A stretch of DNA of 51,097 nucleotides from Candidatus Komeilibacteria bacterium. Its GTDB lineage: Bacteria > Patescibacteriota > Patescibacteriia > UBA1558 > UBA10009. Made by a program: the position numbers and the translations under genes. The DNA is taken from the NCBI GenBank assembly GCA_030688315.1, contig JAUYIT010000020.1, positions 1-51,097 on the forward strand. The letters are read 5' to 3'. Under the pieces are notes generated by a model. That model was not told the origin of the DNA and did not search any database. It saw only the letters and a program-made list of their open reading frames with translations. Shown piece after piece: positions 43,827-51,097 of the stretch (within the stretch, counting starts at the first letter, position 1; every line of letters starts with the position of its first letter).

Positions 43827-44710
43827 TATTTTTTTTCGGCAATGATTAAAATATTATCCCGCAAATGAATGGGCAAACTGATTTTTTTGAGCCAGCCGCG
43901 TTGGCAAGCTTTGCTTAAAAGTTTCCAGATGGATAATTTTTGCCAATGATAAAGCGTTTTAAAAATATATTCCAGAGTAAATTTTTTGCCGATTTTAGCG
44001 GTCAGGACCGTTTTAAAGCCGTTACTGTTTAAAAAGTTGGTCAGGTTGGTTTGGCTAAAATAATGCAGATGCTCCGGCGGCACCAGCATGTGCCATTGTT
44101 TGCCTGAAATTTTGGCAACCAAACTGCCGGCATCAGGAGTATTTATCAGCAACAGCCCGCCGGGTTTTAAAACTTTATATACTTCCGCTAATGTTGTCAA
44201 TGGATCGGTTAAATGCTCTAAAACGTCCAGCATGGTAACGGCGTTATAATTTTCAGCCGGTAAGGATAAAGAAGTTAAAGTGCCGGTGATAATGTTTAAA
44301 CCCCGGCTTCGCCCTAAACCCGCGGCATAATCCGAAATTTCCACGCCCTCGGCCTGCCAGCCGTCCTCTTTGGCCAGCCGGACAAAAAAACCGGTGGCCG
44401 CCCCTATATCCAGCAGGCGGCCTTTTGACGGCACCTGTTTTTTTAGCAAGCCCAGATATTTTTTAAAAGTCGGAATCATCGGCAGTTTATCTTGATCATA
44501 ATCAACATAGCCAAAACCTTTGGCGGCTGAAGTAAAATAATCCTCCGAGTAAACCCGGGCCGGATCGGGCAGGGGATAAACAAACAGCAAGGCGCAATTT
44601 TTACAGCGCCATAGGTCGAAAGAATTTTTTTGGCCGAACCAGAAAAAATTCTTGTTTCCGCAAACCTGACAGGGGCGGGCTGGAATTATTTTTTGCGGAT
44701 CATTTTCCAT
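43826..44710 (-). CDS. SAM methyltransferase with N-terminal zinc ribbon
   Basis: This 294-residue protein has an N-terminal CQVCGNKNFFW...RCKNCALLFVYP zinc ribbon (residues about 14-46). A class I methyltransferase domain then carries LLDIGAATGFFVRLA near residue 100 and TMLDVLEHLTDPLTTLAEVYKVLKPGGLLLINTPD. This Methyltransf_23-type arrangement is common in polysaccharide clusters, where the enzyme methylates a sugar. It overlaps the glycosyltransferase gene upstream by 25 bases and the GT-C-like gene downstream by one. Confidence 0.82.
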   Translation of the reverse strand: MENDPQKIIPARPCQVCGNKNFFWFGQKNSFDLWRCKNCALLFVYPLPDPARVYSEDYFTSAAKGFGYVDYDQDKLPMIPTFKKYLGLLKKQVPSKGRLLDIGAATGFFVRLAKEDGWQAEGVEISDYAAGLGRSRGLNIITGTLTSLSLPAENYNAVTMLDVLEHLTDPLTTLAEVYKVLKPGGLLLINTPDAGSLVAKISGKQWHMLVPPEHLHYFSQTNLTNFLNSNGFKTVLTAKIGKKFTLEYIFKTLYHWQKLSIWKLLSKACQRGWLKKISLPIHLRDNILIIAEKK

Positions 44711-45414
44711 GGCGAAGCAATGCCTTCTTTAATAATATGATTGGAAATTTTTGATTCACCGCCAACGCGGTTTTTAAACACAATGGGCAATTCGGTAAAA
44801 GTCGCGTGCTGTTTAAGCAATAAGTATTTGAGGCCGACGGTAAAGGCGTAACCCGAAAAATCCAGTTGGGAAAAATCAATTTGTCGGAGCAGAGCAGCTT
44901 TAACCGCTAAAAAACCGCTGGTGTTATCGCGCACGGGCGTGCGTAAAATCAGTCGGCAGTACAGATTGGCAAAGTAACTTAAGCCCCGGCGCCACGTTTC
45001 CCAGCCAATAGTCCGGCCGCCCGCAACATAGCGCGAGCCGATCACCAAATCAAAATCCCGGCGCAATTCAATCATTTTGGGCAAATAAGCCGGATTGTGG
45101 GAAAAATCCGCGTCCATAGTAATAATGGTTTCAAAATCATGGTTTTTAAGGATTTCATTAAAAACAAAAAGATAGGCCTTGCCCAAGCCCTCTTTTTTTT
45201 GCCGGTTTATCAGGCGTAGATTAGAAAACTTGCCCAGCAATGAATTGACCAGCGTGGCCGTGCCATCGGGCGAATTATCGTCAACTACAAACACGCTAAC
45301 CCGGGGCGCGACAATGAAAATTTCCGATAGTAAGCGGGCGATGTTTTCTTTTTCGTTGTAAGTGGGAACAATAACGGCAATTTTTTGAAGTTCGTCAACT
45401 CGCGGATTTTCCAT
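44686..45414 (-). CDS. Polyprenyl-phosphate glycosyltransferase, DPM1 type (GT2)
   Basis: This 242-residue protein has IAVIVPTYNEKENIARLL at the N-terminus, VFVVDDNSPDGT, the DxD-type MDADFSHNP near residue 98, VIGSRYVAGG and DNTSGFLAVK. These are the landmarks of dolichol/polyprenyl-phosphate mannosyltransferases (GT2). It lacks C-terminal membrane helices. It would make a lipid-linked sugar used on the outer face of the membrane, fitting the GT-C-like gene two positions on. It begins ten bases after the antiporter stop and shares its operon. Confidence 0.9.
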   Translation of the reverse strand: MENPRVDELQKIAVIVPTYNEKENIARLLSEIFIVAPRVSVFVVDDNSPDGTATLVNSLLGKFSNLRLINRQKKEGLGKAYLFVFNEILKNHDFETIITMDADFSHNPAYLPKMIELRRDFDLVIGSRYVAGGRTIGWETWRRGLSYFANLYCRLILRTPVRDNTSGFLAVKAALLRQIDFSQLDFSGYAFTVGLKYLLLKQHATFTELPIVFKNRVGGESKISNHIIKEGIASPWKMIRKK

Positions 45415-45423
45415 GTGATCCTG

Positions 45424-47118
45424 TTACAAGTTATTAATCGGCAGACCGGCGGCGATTTCCGCCTCCTGTTCCTTGATCAGTTCGGTAAAAGACAATTTGC
45501 CCAGCTCGGAATTTTTAATCAACTGGGCCAGCCAGTGGCCGCCCAGCAAATGCGGGGTCATCACGTAATCAGCACCGGCCGAATACAGCAGTGGACGGTA
45601 TTTGGCTTCGGCCAAATTGGCAATGACCGTGGTTTTGGGCGAACGGCTCTTGATATTATTTACCAGCGCCAGCTGATTTTCGGAATCAGGCACGGTGGAA
45701 ATAATCAGCTTGGCTTTATTTAACGGCAGTTCGTTTATAAACTCCACGTCCGAACAATCTCCAAAATAAGCCGGCACGTTTTTGCTTTTTAGCGCCATTA
45801 TCACTTCCGGATTAAAATCAATCACGGCAAAAGAGATTTTTTTAGCTTTTAAAACTTCGGCGATTTTCCAGCCAATGCGGTGGTAGCCCACAATCCAAAC
45901 ATCATAAATAACGGGCCGCTCTTCGGCTTGGCTGCGATTTTCCTTGGAAAATAATTCCAAGGCCGGCTTAAGCCAGACAAAGATTTTTTCCGCGTAAGTT
46001 ATCAGGTAAGAAGATGTAAAAATCGTAAAAACCGCCACCAGGGTAAAAACCGCCAGTTCCGTTTCGCCGATGTGGCCCAGCTCTTGGCCAATCAGCAGCA
46101 GTACAAAACCGAATTCGCTTACCTGAGCCGCTGTTACGCCGGCCAAAAAACTGTTTCTTCTGGTAAAACCCATCAGGCGGAATAAAACGTATAAAATCAG
46201 GGGATTGCCAATTAAAATAAAGGCCGATAAAATCAGTCCGGTCGGTACGGCGTGGGTTAAATTATTAAGGCCCAGGCCGGCGCCTAACACGATAAAGAAG
46301 ATGATTAAAAAGAAATCCCGGAGCGGCTTGATTCTGGAGCTGATTTCGGGCTGGTAAACGGAAGAGCCCAAAGAAATGCCGGCTACGATCGCCCCGATTT
46401 CCAAAGAAAAACCGATTTGTGAAATCAGGTAGGCAATGCCAAAACACCACGCTAAAGTAAAAACAAATAAAAACTCCGAGGTTTTGGCGATTTTATCAAG
46501 AATAAAAGGTAAAACGTATTTGGCCAGCAAAAAAATCAGGCCTAGCGCCATGATGCCTTTAAAAATCAGCAATGATAAAAGTGCTGTCAGTCCAACTTCA
46601 CCGCTTCTAAAAGAAGTAAGAACAACCATCAAAATAATAGCGACAACATCTTGAACCAGCATTAAACCAATGGTACAGCGGCCGTAGAGCGATTCCGTGT
46701 CTTTTTTATCCGAAAGCAGTTTGGTAATGATGATGGTGGACGAAAAGGTAATGGCCACAGCCAAATAAGCCGCCGTCATCAAGGAAAAATCAAGGGCAAT
46801 TAGTAGTAAAATGCCCAGCGTGGCCGTAAACACCACCTGGCCAACACCGGCAATTAAAGAAATTTTGCCGATCTTTTTAAGATAGTTGAAGTTTAATCCC
46901 AGTCCGATGACGAATAACAGTAAAATTACGCCCAGTTGGGAAAAAACTTCAAACACTTCCTGTTTGCCGTTAAATAAATTAAGGAAGATCGGACCGGCCA
47001 AAACCCCGGCAATCAAATAAGCGATTATCGGAGGTTGTTTGATTAGTTTGGCAAAAAAAACCATGACCACGGTCAGGCCAAACAGCAGGGTAAGTTGTGG
47101 AAATATTTCCTCAAACAT
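45424..47118 (-). CDS. CPA2 cation:proton antiporter with RCK/TrkA-N domain
   Basis: This 564-residue protein has about twelve membrane helices (residues 1-385) with the Kef-type wording LIKQPPIIAYLIAGVLAGP near residue 25 and VAITFSSTIIITKLLSDKKD near 118. A cytoplasmic TrkA-N/RCK domain (about 405-540) starts VWIVGYHRIGWKIAEVL and carries FAVIDFNPEV. The nucleotide loop reads GYHRIG in place of GxGxxG, a change seen in some Kef homologues. It exchanges Na+ or K+ for protons under ligand control. It is the first gene of the minus-strand operon. Confidence 0.88.
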   Translation of the reverse strand: MFEEIFPQLTLLFGLTVVMVFFAKLIKQPPIIAYLIAGVLAGPIFLNLFNGKQEVFEVFSQLGVILLLFVIGLGLNFNYLKKIGKISLIAGVGQVVFTATLGILLLIALDFSLMTAAYLAVAITFSSTIIITKLLSDKKDTESLYGRCTIGLMLVQDVVAIILMVVLTSFRSGEVGLTALLSLLIFKGIMALGLIFLLAKYVLPFILDKIAKTSEFLFVFTLAWCFGIAYLISQIGFSLEIGAIVAGISLGSSVYQPEISSRIKPLRDFFLIIFFIVLGAGLGLNNLTHAVPTGLILSAFILIGNPLILYVLFRLMGFTRRNSFLAGVTAAQVSEFGFVLLLIGQELGHIGETELAVFTLVAVFTIFTSSYLITYAEKIFVWLKPALELFSKENRSQAEERPVIYDVWIVGYHRIGWKIAEVLKAKKISFAVIDFNPEVIMALKSKNVPAYFGDCSDVEFINELPLNKAKLIISTVPDSENQLALVNNIKSRSPKTTVIANLAEAKYRPLLYSAGADYVMTPHLLGGHWLAQLIKNSELGKLSFTELIKEQEAEIAAGLPINNL

Positions 47119-47136
47119 ATGTCTAAAATTTAACTT

Positions 47137-47142
47137 ATTATA
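47137..47142 (-). promoter_or_regulatory. TATAAT box of the antiporter operon (minus strand)
   Basis: TATAAT on the minus strand (47142-47137) lies 18 bases before ATG 47118, leaving a leader of about ten bases. The -35 is weak. Confidence 0.5.
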
Positions 47143-47184
47143 ACATAAAATAAGATAATCAAGAAACGTCTTTATTTGCTGATA

Positions 47185-47213
47185 TTGACTTTAACTCCCA
47201 TTTATCGTATTAT
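47185..47213 (+). promoter_or_regulatory. tRNA-Gln promoter
   Basis: TTGACT (47185-47190), a 17-base spacer, TATTAT (47208-47213), 16 bases before the tRNA. Confidence 0.6.
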
Positions 47214-47229
47214 TCCAAACAATCAACGT

Positions 47230-47303
47230 TCGGGGATCGTCTAGTGGTAGGACATCAGGTTCTGGTCCTGAGAACTGGGGTTCGAATCCCTGTCCCCGAG
47301 CCA
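47230..47303 (+). tRNA. tRNA-Gln (CUG anticodon), CCA encoded
   Basis: The acceptor arms TCGGGGA and TCCCCGA pair fully. The D arm contains CTAGTGGTAGGAC. The anticodon stem TCAGG/CCTGA holds the loop TTCTGGT, so the anticodon is CTG and decodes CAG (Gln). The T arm has GGGGTTCGAATCCC. Discriminator G is followed by an encoded CCA at 47301-47303. Its 3' end is duplicated twice downstream. Confidence 0.95.
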
Positions 47304-47400
47304 TTAAAATAGAGGTAGTGATAGATATTTGTTTTACATTTTTTAGAGTAAAAGTTTGCAGGGATGAGAAGTTTATACCCCGGAGCGTAGCGGAGGGGTA

Positions 47401-47419
47401 AATCCCTGTCCCCGAGCCA
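47401..47419 (+). repeat. Second copy of the tRNA-Gln 3' end (att-like)
   Basis: AATCCCTGTCCCCGAGCCA is identical to the last 19 bases of the tRNA (47285-47303). The preceding GGGGT partly continues the match. It lies 97 bases after the tRNA. Confidence 0.8.
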
Positions 47420-47431
47420 ACAAAAATCTTC

Positions 47432-47462
47432 CCAAACGACCCGACTGTGGTCAATCGTTTGG
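47432..47462. repeat. 8-bp hairpin
   Basis: CCAAACGA (47432-47439) and TCGTTTGG (47455-47462) around a 15-base loop, just before the terminator. Confidence 0.4.
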
Positions 47463-47473
47463 TGTGAATAAAT

Positions 47474-47509
47474 AAACTAAAAAAGCGGAATTTTCCGCTT
47501 TTTTAGTTT
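47474..47509. terminator. Perfect 17-bp terminator hairpin
   Basis: AAACTAAAAAAGCGGAA (47474-47490) pairs with its complement at 47493-47509, and a T-run lies within the right arm. It closes transcription from the tRNA side. Confidence 0.85.
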
Positions 47510-47553
47510 ATGTTTATATTGCTAAAAAGTCGACAGTCCATTAGAATGACCTA

Positions 47554-48051
47554 ATGCAGATACCATACCGAAAACCCGGCGAGTTTACCAACATGACGCC
47601 TGATCCGCATTTAACACAGGCCAAGTTTGACGAACTGACCCAAAAATTGAAAAAACTCAAAGCCGTGTTGCCGGGCGCCATCAGCGAACTTCAGCGTTTG
47701 GCCGAAATGGGGGATTTTTCCGAAAACGCGGCTTATCAAATGGCCAAGGGCCGGGTGCGGTCGTTAAACGACAAGATTTTTGGAATTGAAGAACACTTAA
47801 AGCAGGCCATCATCATTGCGCCCGGCAAAAACTCAGACACGGTTCAGTTGGGTAGTACGGTAACGGTTATGGTTGACGATAAAGAGAAGGTTTATCAACT
47901 GTTGGGTTCTAGCGAAGTTAATCTAGCCAAAGGCATTATTTCCAACCATTCTCCGGTGGGTGAATCTTTGATGGGTAAAAAAGTCGGCGATGTTTTTAAA
48001 ATCAATCTGGCTAAGGGTGAAGTAGATGCTGAGATTATCGGTATTAAATAA
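47554..48051 (+). CDS. greA: GreA/GreB-family transcript cleavage factor
   Basis: A 165-residue protein. The N-terminal coiled-coil hairpin ends in the acidic tip AEMGDFSENAAYQMAKG near residues 49-65, which is the catalytic-loop position of Gre factors. The C-terminal FKBP-like domain includes VQLGSTVTVMVDD, SPVGESLMGKKVGDV and a final VDAEIIGIK. It rescues backtracked RNA polymerase. The N-terminal MQIPYRKPGEFTNMTPDPHLT extension is longer than in classical GreA, and an internal ATG at 47593 is an alternative start. The gene lies between two copies of the tRNA 3' end. Confidence 0.85.
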   Translation: MQIPYRKPGEFTNMTPDPHLTQAKFDELTQKLKKLKAVLPGAISELQRLAEMGDFSENAAYQMAKGRVRSLNDKIFGIEEHLKQAIIIAPGKNSDTVQLGSTVTVMVDDKEKVYQLLGSSEVNLAKGIISNHSPVGESLMGKKVGDVFKINLAKGEVDAEIIGIK

Positions 48052-48127
48052 AATATTGCTTTTTCACTTTAAAATTGATAAAGTATAAATAATCAACACT
48101 TTTTTTGCTTTAGCAGGGCTTATTTTA

Positions 48128-48268
48128 TTGCGCATCGCCTTTAATTCAGCTTCCTTCTTCATGGAAGACGCGGCTTACGTGTTTGGTGTAATGAATCTGA
48201 TTATCGGCCTGTCCATAATTGCTTACAGCATTATGATTAAAAAAGGCCTAGATCTTGCATTGAATTGA
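48128..48268 (+). CDS. Small membrane ORF, no ATG at its probable start
   Basis: A frame of 46 residues from TTG 48128 (or 35 from ATG 48161) with a hydrophobic segment YVFGVMNLIIGLSIIAYSIMI and a basic end. The frame is open further upstream (FFALAGLILLRIAF, hydrophobic too) to a stop near 48090 without a usual start codon. The hydrophobic pattern and the terminator right after it suggest a real two-helix protein, or the remnant of one. Confidence 0.4.
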   Translation: MRIAFNSASFFMEDAAYVFGVMNLIIGLSIIAYSIMIKKGLDLALN

Positions 48269-48274
48269 GGTTTG

Positions 48275-48303
48275 GCTGGCCAACATTTTGGTCAGCTTTT
48301 TTT
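48275..48303 (+). terminator. Intrinsic terminator
   Basis: GCTGGCCAA (48275-48283) pairs with TTGGTCAGC (48288-48296) with one G-T pair, followed by seven T. Confidence 0.8.
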
Positions 48304-48393
48304 ATTCTTAAACCGTGTTTCGGCGCGATTGCCAAAAGGGTGGAATTCGGTTAGAATTAATTCACTTTTTACATAATTATCATCTACTGCGTA

Positions 48394-49653
48394 ATGCGGA
48401 TATTAGGCAAATTTTTTAAAAAACTGGGGCCGGGCATGGTCACGGGCGCGGCCGACGATGATCCGGCCGGCATTGCCACTTATTCGGTGGCCGGCGCCAG
48501 ATTCAATTTAAAACTGCTTTGGTCGTCTTTTTTTACCTTGCCGTTAATGATCGCGGTTCAAGAAATGTGCGCCCGCTTAAGCATGGTCAGCGGCCGCGGT
48601 TTGGCTTCAACTTTTAAGCTGTTTTACGGCAAAAAAGTGCTGGTTTTGGCCGTGGCGCTGTTGTTTGCGGCCAACACTTTTAACATCGGGGCGGATTTAA
48701 GCATTATGGCCGCTTCGGTCAAATTGCTTTGGCCGGGAGCATCCGCGCTGTTGGTGATTATTTTGATTGCCGCGGTTTCGCTGATTTTGGAAATAATTTT
48801 AAGCTATCGGGTGTATTTTCATCTTTTAAAATGGCTGTGCCTGGCTTTGCTTGCTTATTGGGCCACAGCCGCTTTGGTGGTTACCGATTGGGGTGAAATT
48901 TTTAAAAATCTGTTGTGGATCCAATGGGAATTCAGCCGGGATTACTGGCTGATGCTGGTGGCGTTTTTAGGCACGACCATTTCGCCGTATTTGTTTTTTT
49001 GGCAGGCCGGCCAGGAAATGGAAGATGAAATCAATGAGCATCGCGGCACTATCGCCCTAAGAAAAGGGGCAACCGCCGCGGAAATTGGTAAAATGCGTTT
49101 TGACGTTTTTAGCGGCATGATTTTTTCCAATCTGACCACTTTTTTTATTATCATAACCACAGCGGCAACCCTGCATCAGGCCGGCATTTACAATATTACT
49201 TCAGCGGCCGACGCGGCCTCGGCTTTGCGGCCGCTGGCCGGCGACGCCGCTTATTTGCTGTTTACCATTGGTATAATCGGCACCGGCCTGCTGGCGATTC
49301 CGGTTTTGGCCGGCAGTGTGGCTTACGCCTTGGCCGAATTGTTAAAATGGCGCGAGGGCTTGTCAGTAAAGTTTAAAAAGGCCATGGGGTTTTATCTGAT
49401 CATGGCCGCGGCTATTTTAACAGGCGTGCTGATGAATTTATTCAATCTTAACCCGATCAGCGCCCTGATTTATTCGGCGGTGTTAAACGGCCTGATCGCG
49501 CCCTTGTTTATCGCGATGATTATCAAGTCGGCCAACAGCCGCCATTTGATGGGTGATTTAAAAAATGGCCCTTGGTCCAATATTTTTGGCTGGCTGGCTT
49601 TTGCGGTTATGACCGCGGCCGGCTTGATTTTTATAATAAGTTTATTTTTATAA
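48394..49653 (+). CDS. Nramp-family divalent cation transporter, NrMT-like
   Basis: This 419-residue protein has about eleven membrane helices. Helix 1 has PGMVTGAADDDPAGIATYSVAG, in which DPAG replaces the DPGN metal motif. Helix 6 has GTTISPYLFFWQAGQE, in which SPY replaces MPH. These are the changes expected when the metal-selective Met is lost, as in Nramp-related magnesium transporters, so a hard cation such as Mg2+ is more likely than Mn2+ or Fe2+. It differs clearly from the Nramp-like gene at 7123. It lies between copies two and three of the tRNA 3' end. Confidence 0.85.
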   Translation: MRILGKFFKKLGPGMVTGAADDDPAGIATYSVAGARFNLKLLWSSFFTLPLMIAVQEMCARLSMVSGRGLASTFKLFYGKKVLVLAVALLFAANTFNIGADLSIMAASVKLLWPGASALLVIILIAAVSLILEIILSYRVYFHLLKWLCLALLAYWATAALVVTDWGEIFKNLLWIQWEFSRDYWLMLVAFLGTTISPYLFFWQAGQEMEDEINEHRGTIALRKGATAAEIGKMRFDVFSGMIFSNLTTFFIIITTAATLHQAGIYNITSAADAASALRPLAGDAAYLLFTIGIIGTGLLAIPVLAGSVAYALAELLKWREGLSVKFKKAMGFYLIMAAAILTGVLMNLFNLNPISALIYSAVLNGLIAPLFIAMIIKSANSRHLMGDLKNGPWSNIFGWLAFAVMTAAGLIFIISLFL

Positions 49654-49687
49654 TCTCGACTCTACTCCTATCAAACGGGGTACAACT

Positions 49688-49704
49688 TCCCTGTCCCCGA
49701 GCCA
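49688..49704 (+). repeat. Third copy of the tRNA-Gln 3' end (att-like)
   Basis: TCCCTGTCCCCGAGCCA is identical to the last 17 bases of the tRNA. A degenerate GGGGTACAACT precedes it where the T arm would be. It lies 35 bases after the Nramp stop. Confidence 0.8.
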
Positions 49705-49758
49705 ATGAAAAAGTCATTAATGAAATTTGGCGGTTTTTGGTTATCCACAAAGAAACTA

Positions 49759-49786
49759 TTGACAATATTTCGGGGTGTAGTATACT
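49759..49786 (+). promoter_or_regulatory. Promoter with no visible gene
   Basis: TTGACA (49759-49764), a 16-base spacer, TATACT (49781-49786). A second TTGACA at 49823-49828 has a poor -10 (TAGTGT, 49847-49852). No plus-strand gene follows before the (CT)n tract. Confidence 0.5.
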
Positions 49787-49897
49787 TCTTTATTGAATTA
49801 AAAAGATGTGCAAAAGGTGATCTTGACAAATAAACTGTCATTATGGTAGTGTAAATATTGATTAAAAATAAAGGCATTTAAGCCAGTTAGTGTAAAT

Positions 49898-50516
<619 letters not shown>

Positions 50517-50545
<29 letters not shown>

Positions 50546-50855
50546 CTATGAAGTGTATAAACTTGTGGTTGACTTGACCGGTCATATGGAGAAACGCTGG
50601 CGGTATTCACTTGGCCAAAGCTTAGAGGCCAGCGTCTTGAGCTGTTTGGAGCAGCTCATTCTCGCCAAGAATGCCCCGAAAACACTGAAAACTGGCTATC
50701 TTCTTCAAGCCAGCAGCCATCTTGAGATCGCAGTGCTCAAGTGTCGACTCTGCCTGGAGGTCAGCGATGCCAATGAAACGAAAATATTTCAGGCCCAGAG
50801 TAAGTGCGCTGAAATTGGCCGCATGCTCGGCGGCTGGCTAAAATCGTTGACCTGA
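50517..50855 (+). CDS. avd: Avd-like DGR accessory protein (four-helix bundle)
   Basis: The protein is 112 residues from ATG 50517. Helical throughout, with INRTYEVYKLVVDLTGHMEKRWRYSLGQ (residues 7-34), LSCLEQLILAKNAPK, YLLQASSHLEIAVLKCRL and the end AEIGRMLGGWLKSL. The last block and the LGQSLE region are typical of Avd/23S-IVP-like four-helix bundles. Avd forms a pentamer that binds the DGR RT and the template RNA. It is transcribed opposite to the RT and template repeat, an unusual arrangement, and overlaps the RT 5' end by about 29 bases. Confidence 0.85.
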
Positions 50856-50867
50856 GAAGTTGTCTCA

Positions 50868-51010
50868 CCGAGGCACGAGGACCCAGATTCTCATTCGAAT
50901 CGTCGGGCGCGTTGTCGTTCAGGTTGAGCTGACGATCATCCGCGTTCCAGTTCGCGTACGGCAGGTTGCCAGACGCCTTGTTGATCCCGCCGCAGTATCG
51001 AATCGAGCAC
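50868..51010 (-). repeat. DGR template repeat (TR) candidate
   Basis: Read on the minus strand, one frame gives GNLPYANWNADDRQLNLN then DNAPDDSNENLGPRASVR, the wording of C-type-lectin variable regions of DGR targets. It holds seven AAC and two AAT codons in about 35 codons, so adenine mutation would diversify many positions. The frame has TAA upstream (near 51040), no start codon, and no stop at its end, so this copy is not a coding gene. That fits TR and not VR. It lies next to avd and upstream of the RT on the RT strand. Confidence 0.75.
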
Positions 51011-51097
51011 CCACAGGTACCCGAGCGAGCATTGGTTTGCCTTTACATCCTCTGATTGAGGGGGAGGCGGGACTCAGACGTGAGAAAACTTCTCTGT

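Noticed and set aside
47191..47454. Minus-strand frame across the tRNA-Gln gene
   Set aside because: It overlaps the tRNA and its promoter and is explained by them.
49572..49796. Plus-strand frame over the Nramp 3' end
   Set aside because: It is an out-of-frame shadow that runs through the tRNA 3'-end copy and a promoter.

Overview
The window looks like a chromosomal segment of a Candidate Phyla Radiation (Patescibacteria, Parcubacteria-like) bacterium. This is inferred from its style and not from a marker gene. Genes are short and tightly packed, many of unknown function. Most start codons lack a Shine-Dalgarno sequence and sit within a few bases of a TATAAT box. The adaptor/MacB-type exporter, the lone TraD-like ATPase, the very large cysteine-peptidase protein and the many small membrane proteins also fit. 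TGA is used as a stop, so the code is the standard bacterial one.

Layout. 1-4.3 kb is an accessory patch: the tail of a serine recombinase (minus strand), an AAA_14/DUF4143 ATPase behind a palindromic operator, two unknown genes, a promoter-to-terminator structured RNA (2748-2918), a Panacea antitoxin plus RelE-like toxin pair, and a run of strong hairpins. 4.3-12.6 kb holds a DUF4105 protein, two small membrane proteins, a TrmA/RlmD-type RNA methyltransferase, then a same-strand run of an Nramp-like protein, SpoU methyltransferase, GT-B glycosyltransferase, EamA transporter and glycoside hydrolase. 12.7-19.0 kb has an amino-acid permease and an ABC export system (adaptor, ATPase, two tandem FtsX/MacB permeases). 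19.0-24.1 kb is a CIRCE-controlled heat-shock operon: hrcA, grpE, hsp20, a zinc-ribbon gene, dnaK, dnaJ.

24.3-35.1 kb alternates strands. Three minus-strand genes, two of them encoding membrane proteins, stand out because both start regions carry Shine-Dalgarno motifs and both mRNA leaders form hairpins. They flank a plus-strand unit with a small helical protein and a 2281-residue protein ending in an NlpC/P60-like domain. 35.3-42 kb has a pseudopilin-like protein, a TraD/VirD4-like ATPase with a small partner, a membrane-anchored methyltransferase, an unknown gene and dnaX. 42.1-47.1 kb is a minus-strand envelope operon: CPA2 antiporter, DPM1-type glycosyltransferase, methyltransferase and GT-C-like protein.

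47.2-51.1 kb is the most dynamic part. A tRNA-Gln(CUG) gene is followed by two further copies of its 3' end (47401-47419 and 49688-49704), which bracket greA and a second Nramp-family gene. Beyond the last copy, and across a (CT)n tract with a hairpin, lies a diversity-generating retroelement (DGR): a reverse transcriptase truncated after its first catalytic Asp block, an Avd-type accessory protein on the opposite strand, and an adenine-rich template repeat (TR). The variable target gene is not visible and probably lies past the right edge.

Three related palindromic repeats (13867-14005, 17686-17772, 40167-40308) are scattered through the window. Two of them sit inside the loop of a gene-specific terminator hairpin.
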